Positions 18,407 to 27,107 of a stretch of DNA of 64,000 nt are shown here, in pieces (the stretch's first letter is position 1; the number at the start of each line of letters is the position of its first letter). The position numbers and the translations under genes were made by a program. Source of the stretch: Candidatus Aalborgicola lynettensis (GTDB taxonomy: Bacteria; Pseudomonadota; Gammaproteobacteria; Burkholderiales; Burkholderiaceae_C); contig JADJZE010000018.1 of assembly GCA_016719405.1 (NCBI GenBank), positions 186,001-250,000 of the forward strand, given 5' to 3'. The notes below the pieces were generated by a model, which saw nothing but the letters and a program-made list of their open reading frames with translations, was not told where the DNA came from and made no database searches.

Positions 18407-18943
18407 TCATTTCAGCGCGGCAGCGAGCGCCGTATCGCGCTTGTCGACTGCTTTCAGCATAACGAGCAGGAAAGTGCCGACGACCATCACCCCCGCCGCC
18501 AGCCACAGACCGGCGTCGTAGCTGCCAAAGCGCATAGCCAGCCAGCCGGTGATGGCTGGCGCGATAATTTGTGCAGCACCATAAGAAATGGTCATCTTGC
18601 CCATCATCTTGGCCGGGCGGGTCGGGTAGTAACGACCGGCCATGGTTAACACCAGGCTGACCATGCCGATGAAGGTGCCGCCAAAGAGCAGCGCGCCGGC
18701 GATGGCTGCCAGCAGGCCACCGGCCAGTGGCAGCAGAATGCCGACCACTTGCAGCACGGCCGCGAGGATCAGCGCATTGATCTCGCCGGTACGACGTGCG
18801 ATGAAATCCCAGTTGATACAGGCCGGTGCTGCCGCCAGCCCGAGCGCGAGAAAAACCAGCGTGCCGCGTCCCGCCAGTCCGGGCAGGTGGTCGACGATGG
18901 CGACGATGAAGGTGGCACTGACCACATAGCCGGCACCGGCACA
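18407..18943 (-). pseudogene. MFS transporter (YbfB/YjiJ type), 3' part
   Basis: About 178 codons covering the C-terminal half of a major facilitator: five or so hydrophobic helices, with GRGTLVFLALGLAAAP, GALLFGGTFIGMVSLVL, RYYPTRPAKMMGKMTISYG and APAITGWLAMRFGSY. These resemble the YbfB/YjiJ MFS group, whose substrates are poorly known. The N-terminal half is gone: the frame enters the left end of IS91 copy 3 at 18944. The stop is normal. Positions 18266-18406 show nothing further. Confidence 0.8.
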
Positions 18944-19704
18944 CGGATAGGAAATTCAACCCCACGAGGCGAAGTATGGCATGGGTTTTGAGCGCGAAGC
19001 GGCAGAGGTATTGCGCACTCGCAGTCGGCGTAGCCGCTCAATATCGAGAAAAGGCCAGACCCTGCACCAAAACCCGCCCTGGGTCAACCGCGCACGCACA
19101 GCAGTCCCGCAGCCAATCAAAACCACCGTTTTGCTCAGTCACCAACTGACGCGCTGGTCCACCTCGTAGTCCGGTGCGGGTTGCGCTGCCAAATCCCAGT
19201 CCGGCTCGCCTTGCACCCGGTCATCGACCTGCGCGTCACAGTCATCCCACAGCGGTGGCCCGCGTGCCGGGGTGATATGTGGGGATCTGAGTCTGCCCCG
19301 ATGTGATCGAGAATCTTCTTGATCTGCATGCCCTCGGTAATGAAGGCGATCAGACGCATCTGCCCACCGCAGTTCGGGCACAGCAGCGGGAAGACCTCGT
19401 AGATTCTGGCAATCAGCACCGCCCACAGGTAGTGCGCTGGGCGCTTGGGCGGCGCCGGCTCGGCAGGCACCGCCTGGGTTGGGCGTGCGTTGCCTACCCC
19501 AAGTGCGCCCACGCCCAAACCCGTGCTGGCTGGCTCTGCCTGCGCAGTGACCGGTTGCGCAGGTAGCGCCTGGGCCAGCGCCGTCACCGCAGCCCTGAGT
19601 GGCGAATTCGGGGCCAGCACACCAAAATAGCGGTGCCGGTGGGTGCGTGGCGGCGGCACCAGCGCGGCAATGCGGTCGATCAGCTCCAGCGGTGTGAGGG
19701 TCAG
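18944..19704 (-). mobile_element. IS91-family element, copy 3 (left-end fragment)
   Basis: About 760 bp from the shared left end cggataggaaattc, inserted in an MFS gene, up to gtgagggtcag, where it changes abruptly into solute-binding protein copy B. Only the transposase C-terminal third is present; the right part of the element is missing. The junction shares three bases (cag) with both partners, as in short-homology recombination. Confidence 0.85.
19139..19704 (-). pseudogene. IS91-family transposase C-terminal fragment
   Basis: About 190 codons of the same transposase as copies 1 and 2, in one frame from LTLTPLELIDRIAALVPPPR through THRHRYFGVLAPNSPLR, PAHYLWAVLIARIYEVFPLL and CGGQMRLIAFITEG. 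This copy keeps the correct reading where copy 2 has slipped near 8610. Near the end a shorter G run (19283) shifts the last 40 codons relative to copy 2. The N-terminal zinc-binding domain and HUH motif are absent. Confidence 0.85.
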
Positions 19705-20444
19705 ACCGTCCTGACTGCCCCGCACCTATCACTTTTGCACTTTACGAAAATGGATACATCTATGACGCGGCGAGCAACACCGGCATAGACAAGGATGTTG
19801 CCGAAGAACTGGGGCGGCGTAGTGGCTGTCGATTTGAGTTTTCGGTCAAACCACGTGCACGAATCTGGGTCGAAATCGAGAGTGGTGCGCTGATGATGAC
19901 CGGCTCTGGCATACAGACAGACAAGCGCGATGTGTTTTCATGGGCCGTGCGGTATATGGCGCAGAAAAATTATGTGCTGGTGAAAAACGAACTCAAGGCC
20001 AACTCGGCAGACCAGTTCGCGGCAGACCCAAACCTGCTGTGGGGGGCGGTTCGATCCTACAAGCACGGTGAGCAGGCCGATGCTTTTCTGGACGGCTTGC
20101 GCCAAAAGTCGCGGGTGGTTGACGAGTCCGATTTGTCCAATGTGTTTCGTATATTTGCCGCGCCCCAGCGCACCTCCGCATTGCTTGCCCCGCCGCCAGC
20201 CTATGCCAAATATGTGAAAGAAATGGGTTTGGACTCGCGTATCCGGGTGGTCGACTGGTTTGCGCAAGACCAGCCCATCCCCCATAGTCTGATTTTTTCC
20301 AAAAAAGCGTTCTCCGGCTCAGAGATGAAAAAGTGGCGTGCCATTGTGGAGCAGATGCGCGGCGACGGCACGCTCAGGGCCATCTACAAGAAGTACCTCG
20401 GCGCAGAGGATGCGGATCGCATGATGCAATACCCATTGAAATAG
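19704..20444 (+). pseudogene. Family-3 solute-binding protein, copy B, lacking signal peptide
   Basis: The frame is intact from ADRPDCPAPITFALYENG, immediately after the IS91 fragment, to MMQYPLK and stop (about 246 codons). It is the unbroken version of copy A: GIDKDVAEELGRRSGC, MTGSGIQTDKRDVFSWA, NYVLVKNELKANSADQF and FSGSEMKKWRAIVEQ. The start codon and signal peptide, present in copy A, have been replaced by IS91 sequence, so the product would not be exported even if translated. Together the two copies show what the ancestral gene looked like (about 270 residues). Confidence 0.85.
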
Positions 20445-20918
20445 GCGGGATGGCATAGTTCAGGATGTGGCGGATTTCGGCGCTGTGGGTGATGAAGGCG
20501 ATGATGCGCATCTGCCCACCGCAAATTGGGCACAGCAGCGGCAAGGCCTCGTAGATGCGGGCAATCAGCACCGCCCACAGGTAGTGCGCTGGGCGCTTAC
20601 GGGGTGCTGCAGGTTCTGGTGGCATGGATGATGGGGCCGCTTCGCCCGGCAGCGCCACCCCAGGTACGCCCGCGCCGGGTTGTGCAGCCTCAACCGCGGC
20701 GGGTTGCGCCGCAGCAGGCTCGGCCAGCACCGTAACCGCAAACTCAATGGCCAGTATCGGTGCCGGCACACCAAAGTAACGGTGCCGGTGGGTGCGCGGT
20801 GGGGGGGGGACATAGTGGGGCACCAGCGCGAGCGTGTTGGCTCGCTTTGGCTGCACCATGGCACTGTGGTTATATCTAGTTAACTTACCTGGCGTCTGCA
20901 GGGCACCCATTCACTCCT
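20445..20918 (-). pseudogene. Diverged IS91-family remnant (copy 4)
   Basis: A second, clearly diverged lineage of the same element. The segment upstream of the transposase matches copies 1 and 2 (tcactcctgaattgatagct; MGALQTP against MGALQKP). The body then jumps to the C-terminal part PPPPRTHRHRYFGVPAP, KRPAHYLWAVLIARIYEALP and LCPICGGQMRIIAFIT. The zinc-binding domain and HUH region are deleted and the C-terminus is cut at the end of solute-binding copy B. It cannot be active. It shows that the family has been resident for some time. Confidence 0.75.
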
Positions 20919-20968
20919 GAATTGATAGCTGTCACCGCACATCTGGCGTGCGGAAATGGCCTATTTGC
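20919..20968. repeat. Dispersed palindrome, instance 4
   Basis: gaattgatagctgtc, then ccgcacatctggcgtgcgg, then aaatggcctattt. It lies at the right end of IS91 copy 4, in the same relation as instances 1 and 3 to copies 1 and 2, although the flanking gene (plsC) is different. Confidence 0.7.
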
Positions 20969-20971
20969 CTA

Positions 20972-21724
20972 TCAGTCCAGCGCGTCCCCACGCAAGGTTT
21001 GCACCGCACGGCGCACATCGGCCGCCAAGGCACGGCGATCCCGCCCTTGTGCCAATTGGGGCTCGCCAAAACGCACTTCGGCCACCAGGTTGTCGGTGCA
21101 CACCGTGCGCCACAGCGACTGCAGCAGGGTATCGTCCCCCACGTAGCAGGGTGCCAGGCTCATGGTGCCGGTAGTGCCATCCACAAAACGCAAGGCCACG
21201 GGTTGCACCGGTTGATTGGCAGCAATGGCGGCCTGAAACAGGTTGGCATGGAACGGCAGCAAGCGGGTGCCGTCGCCGGTAGTGCCTTCGGGGAACACGG
21301 CCAGCACATCGCCCTGTTGCAAGCTTTCGGCCATGTGGTGCACCACGCGCATGGCGTCACGGCGCGATTCGCGTTCGATGTACAAGGTGCCCGCAGCGGT
21401 GGCGAGCGTGCCAACGATGGGCCAGTGCTTGATGTCGGCCTTGGAAATAAAGCGGCAGTGGCGTGCGGCGTGCATCACCACAATGTCCAGCCAGGAAATA
21501 TGGTTGGCCGCCAGCAGCACCGGGCCGCGCAAAGGGGGCTGGCCGTGCACTACCAATTTGATAGCTAGCTTGGCAAGCAGCTCCAGCGCCCAGGCCTGGA
21601 CACGGGCATCTTGTTGCGATGGCGTGCGGCGGGCAAAGGTGGTGTAAATCTCCGCCACCCCCATCAGCAGATGCCACACCACCCGCAGCAGGCGCCAGCC
21701 GGCACGCAGGCGACGCATGCTCAC
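20972..21724 (-). CDS. plsC: 1-acyl-sn-glycerol-3-phosphate acyltransferase
   Basis: A 250-residue membrane-associated acyltransferase that makes phosphatidic acid from lysophosphatidic acid. The HX4D catalytic motif is NHISWLD (about 74-80), the second block is FISKADIKHWP, and the glycerophosphate-binding block is VFPEGTTGDG (about 143). A hydrophobic N-terminal helix is present. The GTG start overlaps the stop of the upstream pyrX gene (GTGA); an ATG two codons in is an alternative. It is the last gene of the yqgE-ruvX-pyrR-pyrB-pyrX-plsC run and is probably cotranscribed. Its 3' end lies only 3 bp from the palindrome that ends the accessory region. Confidence 0.9.
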   Translation of the reverse strand: MSMRRLRAGWRLLRVVWHLLMGVAEIYTTFARRTPSQQDARVQAWALELLAKLAIKLVVHGQPPLRGPVLLAANHISWLDIVVMHAARHCRFISKADIKHWPIVGTLATAAGTLYIERESRRDAMRVVHHMAESLQQGDVLAVFPEGTTGDGTRLLPFHANLFQAAIAANQPVQPVALRFVDGTTGTMSLAPCYVGDDTLLQSLWRTVCTDNLVAEVRFGEPQLAQGRDRRALAADVRRAVQTLRGDALD

Positions 21725-23012
21725 GCTTGGTAGGCGATGTGCCCACCCACTACGGTGGCACGCACCCGGCCGGGCAACTCGTAGCCTTCAAATGGCGTGT
21801 GGTGGCCCTGGCTGCGCAGGGCGCCCGGTGTCACCGTCCACGCCGCCCGGGGATCAAACACACACACATCGGCCACGCCGCCCACCACCAGACGGCCTGC
21901 GCTGGCAGCCAGATCGCCCAAGGCGGAACCGATCACGCCCGCAGGCTGGCTGGTCACCGTGGCCAGTGCGCGCGCCAGCGGCACACCGGCGTCCTGGGCC
22001 CATTTGTAGGCCAGGCTGAGCAGCAATTCGAGACCGGTGGCGCCGGGTTCGCTTTGTGCAAAAGGCAGGGCCTTGGCGTCTTCGTCCACCGGCGTGTGGT
22101 CCGATACCAGGGCGTCGATGGTGCCGTCGGCGAGCCCTGCGCGCAGTGCATCGCGGTCCCGCTGCTGGCGCAAGGGCGGGTTGAGGCGCATGCGGCTGTC
22201 GAAATAACCCATGTCCACGTCGGTCAGGTGCAGGGAGTTGATGCTCACGTCGCAGCTGACCGGCAGGCCCTCGGCCTTGGCCTGGCGTACCAGGGCCACA
22301 CCGGCGGCGCTGGAGAGGCGGCACAGGTGCACGCGTGCACCGGTGGCACGCACCAGCTCAAAGATGGTGTGCAAGGCAATGGTTTCGGCCGCCACGGGCA
22401 CCCCGGACAGGCCCATGCGCGTGGCCAGCGGGCCGCTGGCCGCCACGCCTTTGCCCAGGTGCAGTTCCTGCGGACGCAGCCACACGCTGTAGCCAAAGGT
22501 TGCGGCGTATTGCAGCGCACGCTGCAAGACCTGGGTGTTGGCAAGGGGCACTTCGGCCTGGCTGAAACCCACACAACCGGCTTGCGTGAGTTGCAGCATC
22601 TCGGTCAGCGACTCGCCCTGCAGATTGCGTGTCAAAGCGCCCAGGGGGTACAGACGCGCGTGGTGCAGGCGTTTGGCACGGTGGCGCAACATTTCGACCA
22701 GACCAGCCTCGTCCAGCACCGGCTCGGTGTCGGGCGGGCACACCACGCTGGTCACGCCCCCGGCCACGGCGGCGGCCATCTCGGATGCCAGCATGCCTTC
22801 GTGTTCGTGCCCGGGCTCGCGCAGGCGCACCTGCAGGTCCACCAGACCCGGCATCACGATGCAGCCGGTGGCGTCGATGACGGTGTCGGCACAAAATCAG
22901 GCGCTATATTTTTGATAGCTGCTACCGCACTACCAGCAAGCGCAATATCGGTTTTTTCATCCAAACCGCTGGCGGGGTCGATGACCCTGCCCCCCTTGAT
23001 CAGTGTGTTCAT
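21721..23012 (-). CDS. pyrX: Pseudo-dihydroorotase (PyrX/PyrC'), with an apparent one-base frameshift
   Basis: Homologue of dihydroorotase that here lacks the metal-binding HxH: the motif that should read DLHVHLREPG is DLQVRLREPG. This matches the inactive PyrC'/PyrX proteins that Pseudomonas-type aspartate transcarbamoylase needs for assembly, and the gene directly follows pyrB. The start ATG at 23012 overlaps the pyrB stop (ATGA). Read from it (MNTLIKGGRVIDPASG) the frame ends early. One base must be added near 22888, probably in a G run, to join VIDATGCIVMPGLVDL. Repaired, the protein would be about 430 residues. The region before the break coincides with a dispersed palindrome. A functional dihydroorotase must be elsewhere. 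Confidence 0.8.
22901..22957. repeat. Dispersed palindrome, instance 5, inside pyrX coding sequence
   Basis: gcgctatatttttgatagctgctaccgca, then a loop, then gcgcaatatcggttttt. On the coding strand it specifies residues about 19-37 of PyrX, where relatives have ordinary sequence of similar length. Confidence 0.65.
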
Positions 23013-23992
23013 AACGTCTTTCCCCGGGGGTCCGCTTCATTGCCAGCCACGATGCCCATCACGGCCATGCGCACCGCAATGCCGAAGGTGACCTGCGGCA
23101 GGATCACGCTCTGCTTGCCGTCAACCACCGCCGAGTCAATTTCAACCCCCCGGTTGATGGGCCCCGGGTGCATGACGATGGCGTCCGGCTTGGCCAGTTG
23201 CAGCTTCTCGGGTGTGAGGCCAAAGCTCTTGAAGTATTCGTGCATGGACGGCAGCAAGGCACCATTCATGCGTTCGTTTTGCAGGCGCAGCATGATGACC
23301 ACGTCGCAATCCTTGATGCCCTCTTCCAGCGTGTGGCACACCCGCACCCCCATTTGTGCCATGTCGGACGGCACCAGGGTTTTGGGCCCGACCACGCGCA
23401 CCTCGGCGGCGCCCAGGGTGGTCAGGGCGTGGATGTCGGAGCGGGCCACGCGGGAGTGCAGCACGTCGCCCACGATGGCCACGGTGAGGTTGGAGAAATC
23501 TTTCTTGTAGTGCCGGATGGTGTACATGTCCAGCAAGCCCTGCGTGGGGTGGGCATGGCGGCCGTCTCCGGCATTGATGACGTGCACATGGGGCGCCACG
23601 TGCTGGGCAATCAGGTACGGTGCGCCGGACTCGCTGTGGCGCACCACAAACATGTCGGCCGCCATGGCGCTCAGGTTGGCAATGGTGTCCAGCAGGGATT
23701 CGCCCTTGGAGGCGCTGGACTTGGCAATGTCCAGGTTGATCACATCGGCCGAGAGGCGCTTGGCCGCGATCTCGAAGGTGGTGCGGGTGCGGGTGGAGTT
23801 TTCAAAGAACAGGTTGAAAACACTTTTTCCGCGTAAGAGCGGCACCTTTTTGACTTCGCGGTCGTTGACCGATACAAAGTTGGCGGCGGTATCCAGAATC
23901 TGGGTGAGGATGCTTTTGGGCAGGCCTTCTACCGAGAGCAGGTGCACCAGTTCGCCATGCTGGTTGAGTTGGGGGTTGCGTTTGTAGAGCAT
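23009..23992 (-). CDS. pyrB: Aspartate carbamoyltransferase catalytic subunit
   Basis: A 327-residue enzyme that joins carbamoyl phosphate and aspartate in the first committed step of pyrimidine synthesis. The carbamoyl-phosphate loop is FFENSTRTRTTFE (about 63-75). KSSASKGESLLDT carries the loop that reaches the neighbouring subunit. INAGDGRHAHPTQGLLDMY and MHPGPINRGVEI are further conserved blocks. Length and ends fit the family. It overlaps pyrX by four bases, consistent with translational coupling of the two subunits of one holoenzyme. No pyrI is present, as expected for the larger class of bacterial enzyme that uses a dihydroorotase-like partner. Confidence 0.95.
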   Translation of the reverse strand: MLYKRNPQLNQHGELVHLLSVEGLPKSILTQILDTAANFVSVNDREVKKVPLLRGKSVFNLFFENSTRTRTTFEIAAKRLSADVINLDIAKSSASKGESLLDTIANLSAMAADMFVVRHSESGAPYLIAQHVAPHVHVINAGDGRHAHPTQGLLDMYTIRHYKKDFSNLTVAIVGDVLHSRVARSDIHALTTLGAAEVRVVGPKTLVPSDMAQMGVRVCHTLEEGIKDCDVVIMLRLQNERMNGALLPSMHEYFKSFGLTPEKLQLAKPDAIVMHPGPINRGVEIDSAVVDGKQSVILPQVTFGIAVRMAVMGIVAGNEADPRGKTL

Positions 23993-24079
23993 GTCAGGCC
24001 TCCTGCCGGGCCGTCACCTTGGAGGCCTGTGCCGCCATTGGGGAGAGTGAATACAACAATGGATGAACGTGGAAGCAAA

Positions 24080-24580
24080 TCATGACACGTCCTCCACCTT
24101 GAAACTGAACACCCCGGCGTCGCTGCGGGCCAGGGCCAGTGACTGGTCGGCTGCCAGTGCCACGCGGGCGGCGGCAAAGTCGGCCTGTACGGGCAACTCG
24201 CGTCCACCCCGGTCCACCAGCACCGCCAACCTGACGCGCGCCGGGCGGCCGTAATCGAACAACTCGTTGATGACGGCGCGCAGGGTGCGGCCGGTGTACA
24301 ACACGTCGTCCAGCAACAATATGTCGGCACCGTTCACATCAAAAGGCAATACGGTTTGCCCGCCTGCGGACAGGCCTCTTTGGGCAAAATCATCACGGTG
24401 CATGGACGAGGAAATGGTGCCGGCGGTGCCGGGCAATTTCAAATCCCGCTGCAGGCGCTCGGCCAGCCAGGCACCGCCCGATGTCACACCCACCAAACGG
24501 GTGGTCGGATGGCTGATCAATTGCACACCGCGCAACAGCTCTCCATACAAGGCCTCGGCATCTAGGGCCAATTTGCTCAC
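24080..24580 (-). CDS. pyrR: PyrR: uracil phosphoribosyltransferase / pyr regulator
   Basis: A 166-residue type I phosphoribosyltransferase. The PRPP-binding motif is DILLLDDVLYTGRTLR (about 86-101), preceded by VGVTSGGAWLAERL (about 30-43). In Gram-positive bacteria PyrR binds pyr mRNA; in proteobacteria the pyrR-pyrB-pyrC' arrangement is common and its regulatory role is less certain. Its start overlaps the end of ruvX (ATGA). It is separated from pyrB by 87 bp. I see no obvious attenuator hairpin pair there. Confidence 0.92.
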   Translation of the reverse strand: MSKLALDAEALYGELLRGVQLISHPTTRLVGVTSGGAWLAERLQRDLKLPGTAGTISSSMHRDDFAQRGLSAGGQTVLPFDVNGADILLLDDVLYTGRTLRAVINELFDYGRPARVRLAVLVDRGGRELPVQADFAAARVALAADQSLALARSDAGVFSFKVEDVS

Positions 24581-25005
24581 GGCAAACTCCTTAAGAACTG
24601 TTCCAGAATAATGCAGGCGGATGCAGCATCGGCGTCGCGCGCACCGCTGGCCAGGGCCTCGGTGGTGCTGTAGCGCTCGTCCACTTCAAACACCGGCAGC
24701 CCAAAGCGGCCGTGCAACTGCCGACCAAACTTTTTTGCGCGCGCCGTGTTCTCATGCGCCGCGCCGTCAGGGTGGTAGGGCACACTAATGACCAGCGCAT
24801 CGGGTTGCCACTCTTTGAGACGCAGCGCGATGTGGGCAAAACGGGCGTCCCCCTCGGCATGCACGGAGCCCGCAGGCTGTGCCGTGCGCAGCAAACGGTT
24901 GCCGACGGCCAAGCCGGTGCGTTTGAGGCCAAAATCAATCGCCAGAAAGGTATTCAAACCCGGTGAAATGGCCTGCACCAACGGTGCCTGTGCAGCGCCC
25001 GTCAC
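24577..25005 (-). CDS. ruvX: Putative pre-16S rRNA nuclease / Holliday junction resolvase-like YqgF
   Basis: A 142-residue RNase H-fold protein. The first catalytic Asp is in FLAIDFGLKRTGLAVGN (about 20-36). The middle block is LVISVPYHPDG, VDERYSTTEA is the second acidic block, and the C-terminal DADAASACIILEQFL carries the last Asp. In E. coli the protein (YqgF) matures the 5' end of 16S rRNA; it was first named as a resolvase. It overlaps yqgE upstream and pyrR downstream by four bases each. The yqgE-ruvX-pyrR order is widely conserved. Confidence 0.92.
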   Translation of the reverse strand: MTGAAQAPLVQAISPGLNTFLAIDFGLKRTGLAVGNRLLRTAQPAGSVHAEGDARFAHIALRLKEWQPDALVISVPYHPDGAAHENTARAKKFGRQLHGRFGLPVFEVDERYSTTEALASGARDADAASACIILEQFLRSLP

Positions 25006-25601
25006 GCGTGGCCCGCCTGGGAAGAAATCATCCAGGCTTCCAGGCCCAACAAGGCCAATGCCTTGTCGTAACGGTCGTGCGTGGGGGTATCAAAAATAAC
25101 CGCACGGTCGGCATCCACCGTCAGCCAGGCGTTGTCGCCCAATTCGGCCTCCAGTTGGCCTTGCCCCCAGGCCGAATAACCCAGCGACACCATGACCTTG
25201 CGTGGCCCCGACCCTGCGGACAAGGCTTCCAGCACATCTTTGGAGGTGGTCATCTCCAAGCCACCGGGAATCGACAAGGTGGAGGCATACGGTGCGGCCA
25301 CGGCGTCATCCGCAGGTTCAGCCAGGGGCTCATGCAAAACGAACCCGCGCTCAGTCTGCACCGGCCCACCCTGGTATACCGGACTGCCCAGCAAGTCCTG
25401 ACGCAAGAGCGGCAGAGACACCTTGTCGAACAAATCAGCCAGGGTCAGTGAAGCCGGTTTGTTGATGACCAAGCCGAGTGCACCGCGTTCGCTGTGCTCA
25501 CACACATACACCACGCTTTTGGCGAATACTGCATCGGACATGCCGGGCATCGCAATCAGAAAATGGTTCGTGAGATTGATGGGTGCAGAATCGCCAGACA
25601 T
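25002..25601 (-). CDS. yqgE: YqgE/AlgH family protein
   Basis: A 199-residue member of the YqgE/AlgH family, whose biochemical role is unsettled. Signature parts are NHFLIAMPGMSD (about 12-23), VYVCEHSERGALGLVINKP (about 31-49), VYQGGPVQTERGFVLH and VSLGYSAWGQGQLEAEL. Length is normal. It is the first gene of the minus-strand pyr operon. The divergent photolyase begins only 21 bp away, so its promoter must lie within the photolyase 5' coding region or overlap the opposing one. Confidence 0.92.
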   Translation of the reverse strand: MSGDSAPINLTNHFLIAMPGMSDAVFAKSVVYVCEHSERGALGLVINKPASLTLADLFDKVSLPLLRQDLLGSPVYQGGPVQTERGFVLHEPLAEPADDAVAAPYASTLSIPGGLEMTTSKDVLEALSAGSGPRKVMVSLGYSAWGQGQLEAELGDNAWLTVDADRAVIFDTPTHDRYDKALALLGLEAWMISSQAGHA

Positions 25602-25622
25602 TCGTTCATTTTAGCGTTGGCA

Positions 25623-27107
25623 ATGGAAAAACTTTTCAAAGTGGGTCTGGTTTGGTTCCGGCGTGACCTGCGTACAGAAGACAACGCCGCGTTGAGCGCG
25701 GCATTGGCGCAATGTGAAGCCGTGCATTGCGTATTTATTTTGGATCGGGCCATTCTGGATACCCTGCCGCGGGCTGATCGCCGCGTGGCGTTCATCCGGG
25801 AAACGCTGGTGGAACTGGACGCCGATCTGCGCAGCCTGTCCACACATCCCCAGGGGGGCCTGATCGTACGACACGCATTTGCCACCGATGCAATTCCCGC
25901 TTTGGCGCTTGCGTTCGGCGCACAGGCCGTCTTTGCCGCCCACGACTATGAGCCGGACAGCATCAAGCGCGATACCCATGTGGCACAGCGCTTGACACCA
26001 CACGGCATTGCCTTGGTCACACACAAAGACCATGTCATTTTTGAGCGGCAAGAAATCCTTACCGGCAGCGGTAAACCCTACAGCGTATTCACGCCCTACC
26101 GGCGTGCCTGGCTGGCCCGATTGGCTGACGTGCCCCCCAGCGCGCATGCCTGCACACCGTACGCCCGCGCGCTGGCGCCCCGCCCACCCGCGCACGCAAC
26201 ACCGGTTCCATCGCTGGAGTCGCTGGGGTTTGCGGCAGATGCCCTGGCGGGCCTCCCCATCGCAACCGGCGCATCCGGGGCGATGCAGTTGCTCGACAAT
26301 TTTTTGGATCGCATCGACGATTACGGTGAAACACGCAACTATCCTGCGGTGAAAGGCCCCAGTTACCTCAGCGTGCACCTGCGTTTTGGTACCGTATCGA
26401 TTCGGCAACTGGTACACCTGGCGGCGCAACGCAGCGTGCATGGCAGTGCGGGCGCGGAGGTGTGGCTATCCGAGCTGATCTGGCGCGAGTTTTACTTCCA
26501 GATTCTGGCCAACTTTCCGCATGTCGTTAACGCATCGTTTAAAGCGCCTTATGACGCCATTGTGTGGGAAACCGGCGCCCCGGCGCAGCAGCTTTTTGAT
26601 GCCTGGTGCCATGGTCGCACCGGCTACCCGATTGTTGACGCGGCCATGGCGCAGATCAATCAAACCGGCTATATGCACAACCGCCTGCGCATGGTGGCAG
26701 CCAGCTTTCTGGTCAAACACCTGGGCATAGACTGGCGCTGGGGCGAGCGCTATTTTGCGGAAAAGTTGATTGATTTTGATCTGGCAGCCAACAACGGCGG
26801 ATGGCAATGGGTCAGCTCCAGTGGTTGTGATGCACAGCCCTATTTCCGCATTTTCAACCCGTCGCTGCAGAGCGAAAAGTTTGATCCCCAGGGAAAATTC
26901 ATACGGCGCTACCTGCCACAACTATCCCAACTGGCCACGCAGTATCTGCATGCACCTTGGAAAGCAAAACCAGCGGATTGGTCGTCCGCTGGAATTACGC
27001 TTGGGAGAGACTACCCGCTGCCCGTGGTTGACCATGCGCAGGCACGGCAACGAACCCTGGAGCGGTACGTGGTCGTGCGTCAGGCTGCTTCTGCCGCCAC
27101 TTTTTGA
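25623..27107 (+). CDS. phrB: Deoxyribodipyrimidine photolyase
   Basis: A 494-residue light-dependent DNA repair enzyme that splits cyclobutane pyrimidine dimers. The N-terminal antenna domain begins VGLVWFRRDLRTEDNAAL. The FAD domain has GETRNYPAVKGPSYLSVHLR, TGYPIVDAAMAQINQTGYMH, NRLRMVAASFLVKHLGIDWR and NNGGWQWVSSSGCDAQPYFR, with the electron-transfer tryptophans expected of class I CPD photolyases. The ATG at 25623 fits the family start; the frame is open further upstream into yqgE. Its last 28 bases overlap the end of the chpA gene on the other strand (tail-to-tail). Confidence 0.93.
   Translation: MEKLFKVGLVWFRRDLRTEDNAALSAALAQCEAVHCVFILDRAILDTLPRADRRVAFIRETLVELDADLRSLSTHPQGGLIVRHAFATDAIPALALAFGAQAVFAAHDYEPDSIKRDTHVAQRLTPHGIALVTHKDHVIFERQEILTGSGKPYSVFTPYRRAWLARLADVPPSAHACTPYARALAPRPPAHATPVPSLESLGFAADALAGLPIATGASGAMQLLDNFLDRIDDYGETRNYPAVKGPSYLSVHLRFGTVSIRQLVHLAAQRSVHGSAGAEVWLSELIWREFYFQILANFPHVVNASFKAPYDAIVWETGAPAQQLFDAWCHGRTGYPIVDAAMAQINQTGYMHNRLRMVAASFLVKHLGIDWRWGERYFAEKLIDFDLAANNGGWQWVSSSGCDAQPYFRIFNPSLQSEKFDPQGKFIRRYLPQLSQLATQYLHAPWKAKPADWSSAGITLGRDYPLPVVDHAQARQRTLERYVVVRQAASAATF

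Noticed and set aside
22901..22957. rho-independent terminator between pyrB and pyrX
   Set aside because: The hairpin lies inside the pyrX coding sequence and matches the dispersed palindrome, and coupling of the two genes argues against termination there.
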